From the NCBI GenBank assembly GCA_032173965.1, contig CM063285.1:25889660-25953659 (forward strand): a stretch of DNA of 64,000 bases. Direction: 5' to 3'. This document shows, piece by piece, positions 12,970 through 24,126 of this stretch. Below the pieces are notes generated by a model. It saw nothing but the letters and a program-made list of their open reading frames with translations, was not told where the DNA came from and made no database searches. The position numbers and the translations under genes were made by a program. Each line of letters starts with the position of its first letter. Positions within the stretch are counted from its first letter, which is position 1. The stretch comes from Sitta carolinensis. Lineage: Eukaryota > Chordata > Aves > Passeriformes > Sittidae.

Positions 12970-13950
12970 AACCCGCTGTGATTATCTAATCTAACTTCTT
13001 TCATAATGAAACTGTAGGACCTGTCAGTATTCATTCCTGTTGAAACCTAGATGGCTGCATTTGAACTAGAGGACACCTTTTGAAAAAAACAGCGACCCAT
13101 GTTGAATAAAAGCCTTTCCACAATTCTTAGAAACCTAATCATTAATTACTTTCAGATGTATCCACTTTCTAGGTTGAAATTGTCTGGTTTCCGTTTCTAG
13201 CCATTGAAGTGTGTTAACCTACATCTGCTTGAGTGAGGTGCTCTGTTCTCTGTGTATCCCCATACAGGTTGTGATCAACTCACCTCTTTGCTTCTCTTTG
13301 AGATAAATACACTTAGCGCTTGGAGACTTTTGGTCTGTACATATTTTTCATCCTCCAGTGATTCTCTGCTCCTTTGGTAACTCCTTTTCAACATTTTTCT
13401 TGATCTGAGGATATAAGACTAGACATGACAGCAATCATACTTGTGTTAGGTAGGTGTGCTCTTATTTGGTATTCACCTACTTTTACATCTAAAGGGTTGT
13501 GCTATTCTATTGGATGGAGCATCATATTAAAAGCTCACATGCAGCCTATTAGTTGCTGTAGCTCTTTAATCTTTTAGTCACTATCTGAGAGAACAGACTA
13601 TAGTAGCATGGAGGATTTTTGCTGTTACCATGTCTGACTTTACATTTGGCCTTGTTGAAATGAACTAAATGTTGAAATAAAATTTTCATGCCTCCAGAAT
13701 ATCATCATATCCAGGTCCCTGCCTTCCAGGAGACTGATAATGATGTTAAGTGGCAGAGAACAAAGAATATATACCAAGAAAAGGTCTCTAGAAACACAAC
13801 TGAAAATAAAACTGCTTAGCAAAAATTTCCTGCTCTTGGTGACATTCTGAGACACAAATTCCATGATTGTTTCATAGGATTTTAGTTGACTAATTGAGAC
13901 CTCCAATAGCATCTAGTCAATCGCCTTGCTAACCCCTATACATTGCAATG
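12970..13950 (-). mobile_element. Ancient CR1/L3-like LINE fragment
   Basis: About 1 kb reads as the antisense of an old amniote CR1-type LINE. Diagnostic antisense words occur in the expected order. GATTATCTAATCTAAC lies near 12980. TTGAAATTGTCTGG with TCTAGCCATTG is near 13174-13206, and a GATCAACTCACCTCTTTGC block near 13272. TTTACATTTGGCCTTG is near 13631, then a block related to 'aatgatgttaagtggcagagaacaaagaa' (split by changes) near 13738, followed by CTAGAAACACAACTG. This order matches the consensus I remember from turtle and crocodile genomes. The copy is heavily diverged and no coding frame survives. The minus-strand open frame of 90 codons at 13640-13912 lies inside it and may be a relic of the reverse transcriptase frame or chance. 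Subfamily and exact ends cannot be set by eye. Confidence 0.72.
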
Positions 13951-13954
13951 ACAT

Positions 13955-14655
13955 TTCGGTCTTTCACACAATTGCTACATTGATATTTTGCAGACCGTGT
14001 GCCTAGGTGTTTGATGCTGTATCCAAAGTATATCATTCACTTTCACTTTAGACTTCATTTCTGCTAGTTCAATGCAAGGTTTATTATGCATGGAAATGGG
14101 CACCAAAACAAGTTACAGGAGGGTTAAAACACAAAAATTGCAGATAGCCGAGCTGAAAGGCAGAAGAGGTACCAGTGTGCTGTTCCAGAAGGTTCAGTTG
14201 CAGAACTAGACTTACTCCAAGTAAAAAAATAAGCATTTTTATCTTGAACAGCCCAGTCTTTCTCTGATTTATCTTAATGGTAATCTACAATCACCTGTGT
14301 GCTTGAAAGCAGAGTACAGATTATGTTGCTAGCATCTGCTACCTGTCTGCTGCACTCATTTTTCAGATCAAGTGTTCAAAGTAATACCTTCATTTCATAA
14401 TAGAGTAGATCCAAGAAACAGCAATGATTTATCCCGGGAAACAGTGACTGATGTCAAAGAAGGAGCCTACTTTTGGAATTTTCAGTGTATTTTGTCCTCA
14501 TGTTGTGTTCTTAGTTACACTGAGAGAGGAAAAAGGCAATGTGAACTATTATCAGAAAGATGATCCAAGGATAATGTTCAGGTTGAGTGGGAATCATCTG
14601 ACAAAGAGGATGACACCATTTCTTTCCTCCTGTGACAATGCAGTCAGGAACATGT
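13955..14655. other. Non-coding stretch
   Basis: Nothing recognisable. Two overlapping plus-strand open frames of 63 and 69 codons (14372-14660) show no known motif. Confidence 0.5.
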
Positions 14656-14659
14656 TATG

Positions 14660-14748
14660 ATTCTTAGGGATAGTGCTGAGCAGGGCCAGGAGTTGCACTT
14701 GATGATGCTTGTGGGTCCCTTCTACTCAAAATATTCTGTGATTTTATG
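14660..14748 (+). mobile_element. CR1-type 3' tail fragment
   Basis: A short fragment ends in GTGGGTCCCTTCTACTC and then AATATTCTGTGATTTTATG, the 3' terminus of an avian CR1 subfamily on the plus strand. The same tail, beginning with a GAGTTG-ACTTGATGAT core, is found in the CR1 ending near 29518 and in the tRNA-Ile SINE at 34727-34850. It could therefore be a strongly truncated CR1 or a headless SINE. Confidence 0.85.
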
Positions 14749-14749
14749 T

Positions 14750-17700
14750 TTGAGGAGAGAGAAGGCTAAGGAGTGATTCAGAGCAGAAAAGGCAAATGGA
14801 GGGAACACAAAAGTAAAAGAAATAGGCTGCTGCAGCCTTTAGTCTGCACAAAACAATGATGGCTTAGCTAATGTTTCTCTGAATATAGACACTTTTTTAT
14901 CCAGTCATGGTGGTAATCATGGCTAGATGACTCTTTCTGCTGCTGATCACTATTGATGAATGGCTATATCTGCTGATAGAGTCCATTCCTAACATCACCA
15001 CAAATTTTCATAAAGCCATGTCACACGTGAAAAATCAATAAGAAAGCAGAAAGAACAGAAACAAAGAAATCCAAAAGACACTGGACACTTACTGGGAAAA
15101 ATGCTTTTTCTCATGCTTTCTAAGCACTAGTTTTGTAGAAACAGCAGCTAAAATAGCTGTTTATCATTGCATTGCATCCAGAGAGAAATGGGAGGTTTTT
15201 GAAATTTAGAGACGTTAAAAAAGCCCTTCTGTCAACTAAAGGAAAAGCCTCTAATTGAATATATTATCATGCATACAAAATTGTAAAAGACCTGTGTTTT
15301 TCTCCACTCTCTCATTCTTAGTACTGTTTTCATGGTATGTCTGTATCACAGTATCCACCAAGGTATATGTACCTTCGTGCTTGCAAGGAGCCTGCATGGG
15401 GTACTCTGTCCCTTTTGTAGTTAGCTTCTCATTTTTGTTTCTTTGGGTACTGGTTTGTTGAGAAGTCTGAGACAAAGCTTTCATGTACTGTGTGCCTCAG
15501 TTCCTGCCAAATTGCAAGATATTTAATGTTTTCTGAGCAAACAGTGCTTCTGATCATTCTCACCAATACTTACCGGTCGATACCTGAATCAGAACAAGCA
15601 GGTGGCTCAGAAAAACCAAGGGAGATATGGGGGAGGATATTAAATTAATGATTTATGAAGGCAAAATAGGACATTAGGAAAAAGACTGGATATTATAGAT
15701 TGAGAGTGAAAATAAAGACAAGTATTTAATGGTGCTACATAATATGTGCATGGTAAATGTAGTGTACATTTTAATGTTACATGCTTAATTCTGGTGTGAC
15801 TAGGATGTCCTCTGTTGGAAAGAGATCTGTGATGTGTGCTTATATCCTTTAATTGCATAATACTCAAATGAAGGAGAGGATACAAGTCCAAGTGTAGACT
15901 GACATAGCTGTGAGTATGCTGGCTTTGAATTTCCTGGTGGAAGAGACAAGTTCTGCAGAGTGGTCATAGCCTGGGGCCTTAGCCTCAAAGATGTCACTGC
16001 CCACGTGATTACAGGAGTGTAGGTATAGTAATGTTGTTAGACCGTGGCTCCATAGAATCTGTGAGAATGAGATTTCTTTCCTCCAGTTATGGCATTAAAG
16101 CACAGAGGATTTTATGTCCTTGAACAAGTCATTATGAGGTGTCCTTTTCATCTCCATTGCTAGTCCTCAGTGCGCAATGGAAAATGAGAGGTGTTTTGTG
16201 TGAATGTTTTCTTGCTTTCCAGAAATGCCTGGGAGAATTCAATGCTTTGACCTGTTTTGTTGTATACATTCATTAGATTTCTATTGTTTCTTCAAAGACT
16301 AATTGTGATTATTGGTCTTTAGTTTTCTTTCCCAGATGTATATTTTTTTTCTAGGAGGCCAAAAGGCCTCTTTCTGGCAGTAGACAGAACAGAGTATTTG
16401 TTGCCCTTTTTAAAAATTCATAGAGTGATTTCCTAAACAGGACAAATGTTTCTTCTAATTATTGTATAATTATTTAATTTTTAGTCATTGGCTTTTTCTG
16501 AGTTGCTGCTAGTGAGACTGCTGGCCTGCATGCACTTCAGAAGGAATCTCAGATTTCATGAGGTAGAAAGGAGTAGTGCAACATCACTGTAGGAATGGAG
16601 GCGATATGCTAAAACCAGAGAACTGTTACTAGCATTAGTTTAGAGGATAACATCAGATCAAATCCTCTGGAACAAACCCACAGCAGAAAAAGGGTCAGAT
16701 TTTGGGAGGAAGGTTTCTTATCCATGGAGAGTCTCAGATTGATGGCTGAACACATAGCTTGCTGATGAATAGAGAGAAGTAAAGCTGTAGATTGCACTGA
16801 ATAGAGCTTGTCCTCAGTGCTTGTCTTGAGTTTCTCATTTCTCCAGCTTCCCCATTGGTGCTGTCTGTACCTTCTGCCTGTTGTGGGAAACATCTAGCTG
16901 ACCCTTTGAGAGGGTCTCCCATGCACAAAAATTAGCTGTGAGCTGAAATTTGGGGCTAGTATGTGTCTGAACTCCCTACCAAAGAGGGACAAAGACATGC
17001 CAGGGTTTACCATTGCACAGGTATCCTGAGGTTTTAAACCACCTTGAGGATGTACATTGCCTTGCCTTGCCTCTGCCAGGCTTTCCAATATATTTTCATG
17101 CTGCTGCTGCTGCTGGAGTGTGTTTCTCATGCTGGCATGTGCTGAGCTCACATGGCAGCAGGGCTCTGATCCATCACAAGGTAACAGCATGCTGCGGCAG
17201 GTCTTTGGGTACGGTGAGGCCAGGACCATTGGAATTGTGCTGGCTGAATGGAATGATTACCCAGCTGTCTATGGCCTCCTGGGCATCGGAGCTCAGAGAA
17301 TAAGCACAAAAAAAGAAAACAGAAACTCGGGCAATTATAAAATGACACTGGAGAGGAAAATAAATTTAATGCTGTGGTCTCAGCTATTTTTCCACAGTAA
17401 AAGAAATGGATTAAAAACTGCCTTAAAGAAAAGCTTGGCATGCTCCATACAAGCTCTTGAGACATCCTAGGCTCAAAAGCCATGTAACATATTTGTAAAA
17501 GTTTTGTATGAGGGTGGTAGAGGGATTTGAGAATAGAAGCTGGGTAAGAGGCTAGCTATCAGTGACAAACTTGTTAGGATATAGACAGAAAGTATGCAAT
17601 GCATCCTGGATCTGAAAAGTCAAAGTTCTTTTGTCAGACTAATTCATGTTTTAAGGAAAGATATTTTCACATTAAAGAAAAGTTGAACTTTTCTTTTTAA

Positions 17701-18170
17701 AATGCTATTTGAAAAGAAGTAAAAAAATTAAGCTAATGATATAAATTATATCCTTCTAAAGTTCAAATTCAGTAGCAGTATGTTTAGTTTTTTTGTTTCA
17801 GGGAGAAAGAGATCAGGGAGGCCCTGTGGATCAGTATAATCAGTGTGAATAATTAATCAATTTAGCATACCAACCATAGGGTCTCTGAACACAAGGTGCT
17901 TGTAATTCAGCAGCTACGATGACTTGGCTTGTCTTGGAATGTGTTTAGAGACAGCGGTGTAGATTCTGTAGATTCATTTTCCACAGGGGGCACTGGCACT
18001 GTACATATGCATGACATAAGGGAGCAAGGCTGAACCCTTTTATTCCCTAAAAAACATTTGAAATTTAATGTGTTTATTCTTCAAACAAGTATTTCACTGA
18101 TCCAATGGATCACTCCCCCATTTTATTCAGTGTTTTCTTGGAAATAAGTGCTCGATAGCACAAACTGCAC
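14750..18170. other. Non-coding stretch with one GC-richer segment
   Basis: No recognisable gene or repeat. Around 16.9-17.5 kb the base composition is richer in G and C and both strands are open (137 codons plus-strand at 17057-17470, 111 codons minus-strand at 16894-17229 and at 17148-17483). A short CTG run at about 17101-17116 contributes Cys or Gln runs. None of the products resembles a family I know. Confidence 0.45.
16355..16370. repeat. Small perfect hairpin, GAGGCC arms
   Basis: GAGGCC, a 4-A spacer and GGCCTC form a perfect 6-bp inverted repeat. It is short enough to be chance. Confidence 0.6.
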
Positions 18171-18179
18171 AAGGTATAC

Positions 18180-18210
18180 GGGGGGTGGGGGGTGGGGGGC
18201 CTGGAGGGGG
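18180..18210 (+). other. G-quadruplex-forming motif
   Basis: The plus strand carries runs of 6, 6, 6 and 5 G (18180-18185, 18187-18192, 18194-18199, 18206-18210), separated by single T bases and one 6-base spacer. This satisfies the usual four-run G-quadruplex pattern with very short loops. The surrounding 18.2-18.9 kb is more mixed in composition than the neighbouring AT-rich DNA. I could not match it to a known repeat. Confidence 0.8.
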
Positions 18211-21200
18211 ATCATATCTTACTGCTTGAGAATTCAGTTATACTGGTGTACCCGTGGGATTCCCCCTGCTCCCCTTTACCTGTTTAAGCAATAACCACCA
18301 GTAATGGTTGTAGTGGATGCATCTGGCTTACATCTGTAAGTGTAACAGCACTATAGCTAGGGGCCTTGATTCTTGCTCAACAGCTAAGGGCCATAAGTGT
18401 TCTTCCACATCCAAAGGCTAGCTGAGCATTCACCATTCCAAAACACAGCTGGTATGCAATTAAGTCTCTTAGTTAATTATCTCACTCCACATACATAGCA
18501 TAAAGCCAAGGGCCCACTGAGCATTCCAGCATGGCAGCAGGTGCACACCAGGATCTCCCCCTGAGCAGGGACAACTTTCAGGGATGCTGCTTCAGTCTGA
18601 GAAGTTCTTTGCTAAAATAGATTCCTGGTAAGTGAGTGACAGTGTAAAATCTTACCTAAGTGATACAAAGGGTTGATTGTACACATACCATTTTAAACAT
18701 AAACCATTGGCCAAGCCTGGGGCTAAGTCTGAATCCAGCAGCACAAGACTTCCTTCCAAGAATTTTTAGACCACAAAGAGCTCCTTTCTGAATCTCATGA
18801 CTCAATGGGAGGGTCTCCCTGGTGGTTTTGCCTGAAACCTGTTCCCTATGCAGTAATCAAGTGTACCTTACTATCAAATTATGGTAAACCACTGTCATGT
18901 TTACTATCAAGCTTTTAAAAATCACTGATTTATATCAATAAGCATAATGTTACTTCTCTAGTACAAGTGAAGTGCATCACCCCATTCATGACAACTTTCT
19001 GGGCAACTACTGCATGATGATATATAATTTTGGTGGGACGTACAGTACTTTGCATGGCATGATGTGAATAGACACGTAAAAGGATTTTAATGTAAATAAT
19101 TACTAAGTAATTGTGGAGAAGAACACATTACAATCCTTTAAATAGAAGTAAGACATGATGGAACAAGATTTAATAATACGTGCTACTGCATTTGTGTCTG
19201 AATAGTCTGACACTGAGGACTCATGTCCTTCCCAATATAGGACTATTACTTTATATCTAAACCATTTGAAGCCAAGAGTAATATTATGTATAAAGCATCT
19301 GGTATTTGGGTTAAAGCAAGTCTTGCCCTAACTCTGTCTCGCATTTCTATTTGTGGACTGATTTATGTCTTGACATAATGAAGGATGCATTCTTGAATGC
19401 TCTCTTTAATGAGTTGCTATCCTTTCCCCACCTTTCCTTTCCTCTCCAAAATCTCCCTCCACACTTTGAAATATTATGTAATTCTTGTAAGAGCTTTGAG
19501 ATGACAAAACACATATCCTACAAAAATAGGGACTGCTATTGATACAGGTGATTAATTAATAAATCTTTTTGTAATTTTCTTATTTACTTTACCATGTACC
19601 TGTCTAAATTATCTGTTGTTCTGAGGATGTATGGTTCAAATTAATACTCATAAATAAAATCCATTGTTTATGTTCAAAACTATTGGTCCATTGGTCCTTG
19701 TAATGTCAAATGGTTGTATATGTTTTAAGTTTCACTTTTAGAACTCTTGTTTTTGCACAAAAAGTTGAGAACTTCAACCTTTTACAACCGTATATATTTA
19801 TGTCTTTTATGCTGCAAAGGAAAGCCTAAGGATGGCTCAGGGGCATCTCAGGAAAATACTTCACCATTCTTACAGCCTTTTAAAAATTAAAACAATATTC
19901 TCTTGATATGTTAAACCTGTACCTTGTGATTTAGGGAGCGAAGAAAGAATCCTTAAGCCATAGGTCTGAACTTTTGAGGCCAGGCAAAGAGGCCTTTTCA
20001 GGAACTCTTCTTCCTCTATTCTGTGTGTCTGTAATAAGCTATTTAACATTCTTCTATGAGTTTAAAGGAGAAAGCTTTGTTCTCTCCTCTATCTATTTTC
20101 AAGTAAGTCACATAGAGCTTTCAGGAATAACATCTTTCTGCCTTGTGTCAAAATCTCTGTGGGATGAAAGTGAGGGTTTTTTAAAGAACTTCAGTTATTA
20201 CTGAAGCATCTTATAAGGATGTCAGAACAAAAGGCAGCTTCTTCATTTCCTATTATTAGTTAGGCCTACATTAAAATCTTTTCTGCTTTCTTAGTGCCAG
20301 TTTAGACTCACAATCATGCTTGTATGTGTCTACAGTGAGTGTCTCTCTGTCCCACCACACTCAAAAATTTCTTCAATTAAGAAATGCAACCAAAGAAACC
20401 TAAAATTTGAACTACAAGATGAACATGGGACCTCTTTTCTCCATCACTGTCTCACAACCAAAAAAAAAAAAAAATAATCAAAAGAATCATGCCCTTTGAC
20501 AAATTTTCTTTAAAGTAGGGCAGGCAGATCTGATGTTTCTATTGTTTTTGTTTGCTTCTGTCACCTGTCTTCCTGGGGCTCTATCAGTCTCTTAAAAAGC
20601 AAACTGTTCTACCTGTCAGCTTTCATCAGAACACACAAACACATCAGAAACTAAGCTTAAAAAATATGCTTGCCTGTGATTTGTTCATTTTCACACTAGA
20701 CTTGAGCTACACCTTATTACTTTCTATACATGCTGCTTTTCCATTCAGCTTGGGATTAAAAAATACATATTTGTTTTGTGTTTGAGTGTCACTCCATACC
20801 CTGCGGTGCTGTAAATATGAAACTTAAGTAAGAGAAGCTGAGGTTTCTGCACAAAAATAATGATAGCTGAGCCTCCAAAGTCCCAATTTCTGTGTTTAAT
20901 ATGAACCCCTGCCACCCTGGTCTCCTGGAGGGAAGTAGTTTTAAAAGCATCAGTTTACGTACTTCTAAGTATAGAATTGTTTGCTTACTTTGCTATAATT
21001 ATGTCAGCACTTCCACTGCCGATTTTTTATTTTCACAGATATAACATTTGACTCTAGAAGCTGTTCTGACTGAACCTTTTAATTTAATGCTGATCCATAC
21101 GCTGCTGTGCTTCAAGCTGAAGTTATTACACAGAAGCCAAGAAAGAAGGAAAGGAAGCAGTTCTTAATACTGTATGCTACCAATTGCTCATCCTATGATT

Positions 21201-24080
21201 AAAAAACCCAGACCCCCCCAAATCCGTTTGCATAAAGCATCTCCTTCTCAGTAGCTGTAGGAGTAACAGGTAGAGGCACACACACTTAAGCTTTGGAAAA
21301 CAGAGACTAAATGTGTCCCAAGGCAGGTAAATCTGTCTTCACAATTACAGCTATAATTTGTACATCACTGATAATTTTAATCATCCTTCATGCAAAGGAA
21401 GGTGTTTGTCATTCACCTGCATTTACTGCAGCCTTTCATAAAATTATTAACCCCAGTAAATTGTATGTCATGTCCTCTGGACCCTCTCTCTACACTCTCT
21501 GACCCCCACTGCTCTGGGCAGCCTTCTTTGCCAGCCTGCCTTTCCCCAGATGAAAGTGGATGTGGGGAAAAGTTCAGAAAGTAGCGTCAACAGTTTCTCT
21601 GTGTAAGGAGCCTGAATCTGGCTCTGCTCTTCTCCCTGAGAAGGAACACATTAGTCCAGGATACTGAGTATTTCTTTGGCATTTCATGAATGTAGGAGCA
21701 GAAGTCCTACTGAGATGGAAGAACCATGTGCATCTGGTGCAGTGTAGTAAATCACCTGTGCTGGTTATAGTCCATTTAATGGGGAAAAAGAAGAGCAAAT
21801 AACTCAAACATTTAACCTGTATTATCATTGGGATACAAACTTACTCTCTACACAGTTTTCACTCTAAATTCCAGCCAAGTCTGAACTGCCAAAGAAATAC
21901 AATATTAAATAACAAATAGAAGTGGACCAATTAGTCCATGAGAGGAGGATCAAGAGAGGTAATGAATGGATGTCACAGAGCTTACATGCCTCCTGTGTAG
22001 CTAAATTGACAGGTTTCCAGCTACAGAGAGTGTAACTTAGGACAGGGAGCTAAGCGATCACAGCTCACAGTTTCTCTTCATGCCAAATAGTATCTCGGGT
22101 GTTTCATGGCAAAGAAAGGTACATTTTAGGAAAGGTGAACAGAGTGATTTGCTGGGATATGTTTTCCCAAGCTTACAAGTGAGAAGGGGAAAAAAGCAGG
22201 CATGTTTTGTAGAAGGTAAAAATAAAATAAAAAAATACTAATAGAGACAAATGATACCTATCCTTGAGATAATTTAAAAAAATAGCTGTTTAGATTGAAA
22301 GAAAATGCAGAGAAGAAACAAGTGCTTTAGATTCAAATTGATCCTTCTATTGATCCGACTGATACCCCAGTAAGCCAAAGAGTCAGGAAAACAGACTTTA
22401 ACACTTGGGGATTTTTCTTAAGGTAAAAGATGAAGAAGACAAAGAGAATTTCTTGAAATGCTGAAAATTTCAGTAAAAATTAAATATTTGCTTGTTCATC
22501 CAGAAAAAGTGCCAGGTGTATTTCTAAATTTAAATGTTAAAAAAAACCTTTAAACAATCCTTTTATCTGGCTTAATAATAACTTCTTGTCAACTTTTTTA
22601 CTCTTTTTGTAAGACTGTAATTATACTAACTTCTGATACTTTGGTTACCAACAGCACCAAAGGAGGTGTTTTTTGTTATTAATTTTTATTTTAAAAGGAT
22701 ACATAAATAAGTACTTCCCTTGCACTGAAAATAAGCAGGTAACTGTCTTAAGTAACATAAATTTCTAATATAACATATATTTCTAATATAATACAAAATA
22801 AGACCATTATAACTTAATCTGGGTTTATAATATATATCGCTATGTATTTACACTGATGAAATTCAAACTAATCAGAAATTTACAAAGGAATTTATCGTTT
22901 ATAAAGAATTATAATAATTTAGAAATGTGAGCTTGGAAATAGGAATTAATTCGTAGTATCAACAATATTAACCATGTTATATAGTTTAAGTTAAAAAAAA
23001 AATCTGTATTGGCATATAAACAAACTTGGCATTTGTTTTTAATTCCAAATGGATCCAATGTTTATGTTCATGTAGCTGGTAAAAAAACCCAGAAATAAAA
23101 TCCTGCTGATATAAGCTTTCATACATAAATTAGAATTTTTAACTGTCTTGCTCTCATAACATCAATATTAAATTTCTATAAATAGTTGCAGTATAAATTC
23201 AGTGGCAGCATGCACTTAAATGACAAATTTAGCAACAATATTTGCAATAAAACTGAATAGAAAACAATTTAGGAGCTCCGAGAATGTTAGTTGTTCTATG
23301 TTCCTTTTCAATATCTAAACACAGTAATCTTCACTAAAATATTATTCAAGACCCACATATTCACTGGTATAGCATGCAGTATATAATGATTAGCAAAGGA
23401 GTTTTGACAAGGGAAGCATTTCTTGTAGTCTCTGTGAAAATGTGAGATAATTTCATTCCACTACAGTTTTGACAGAAAAGATACAAAACCTTTGCAAGTC
23501 CTTTGTATTAAATACTGTAGGAGTCATATTTGCAAAAAAATTGTCAAATATTTATTAAAGAATAGGTATTTTTCTGTTCACGAAGAATACCTTAATATGA
23601 CAGCCTGTCAGAGAGCTGTTGTTACAATGATTGTGGTAAGATTGTGTAGGTTTTGGTTAACACTGGTATTGTCTCAATAAAGAAGACAATAAAAAAAGGA
23701 GAGAAGGGTTATCTGGTCACATAGATTAACATGGCAGGCTATTATCTGTACTAATTGAACTAAAAAAATAACAAGGGTGAGAAGTACTAATGGGCTGAAA
23801 AATCTGTATTTTAGATACATTTTCATTTTAGATCAAATTAAGTTTGTGAATTTCAATTGTGTGTTGGTGTTCCATTGATTGAAATCGTGGATCAATACTT
23901 TTTCACTCAGAGATCTGAATCGGGTGCAATTTTTATGTAATCTTATATATATGTTAAAATTGTTTACAGATTTCTACTTTCCTGAATGTGTAGGAGAAAA
24001 AAATATTAATTGTATTTGTTGGTTTTTTATTTTAAACATCTATCCACCATATGCAGAAGATGATGTTTCCTGGGTGTTGT
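18211..24080. other. Non-coding stretch, mostly unique sequence
   Basis: No gene is recognised. 18.2-18.9 kb reads like an unidentified moderately GC-rich unit without clear terminal repeats. 22.2-23.6 kb is very AT-rich, with an 18-bp tandem duplication at 22754-22789. The open frames seen here are short and without motifs. Confidence 0.5.
22754..22789. repeat. Tandem duplication, 18 bp x 2
   Basis: Two adjacent 18-bp copies (22754-22771 and 22772-22789) of an AACATAAATTTCTAATAT unit match at 17 of 18 positions. This is consistent with replication slippage in AT-rich DNA. Confidence 0.85.
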
Positions 24081-24081
24081 G

Positions 24082-24082
<1 letters not shown>

Positions 24083-24123
<41 letters not shown>
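24083..24123 (+). repeat. T41 homopolymer
   Basis: An uninterrupted run of 41 T. On the minus strand it would be a long poly(A), but no retroposed gene or SINE is recognisable on the flank (before 24083 or after 24123). Poly-Phe open frames across it are artefacts. Confidence 0.92.

Positions 24124-24124
<1 letters not shown>

Positions 24125-24126
<2 letters not shown>

Noticed and set aside
17057..17470. 137-codon plus-strand open frame with a Cys run
   Set aside because: The Cys run is a CTG microsatellite. The opposite strand is equally open and no domain is recognisable.
18215..18920. Possible LTR or other transposon after the G-quadruplex
   Set aside because: I could not find terminal repeats, a poly(A) signal in place, or a family match, so I list it only as unidentified sequence.
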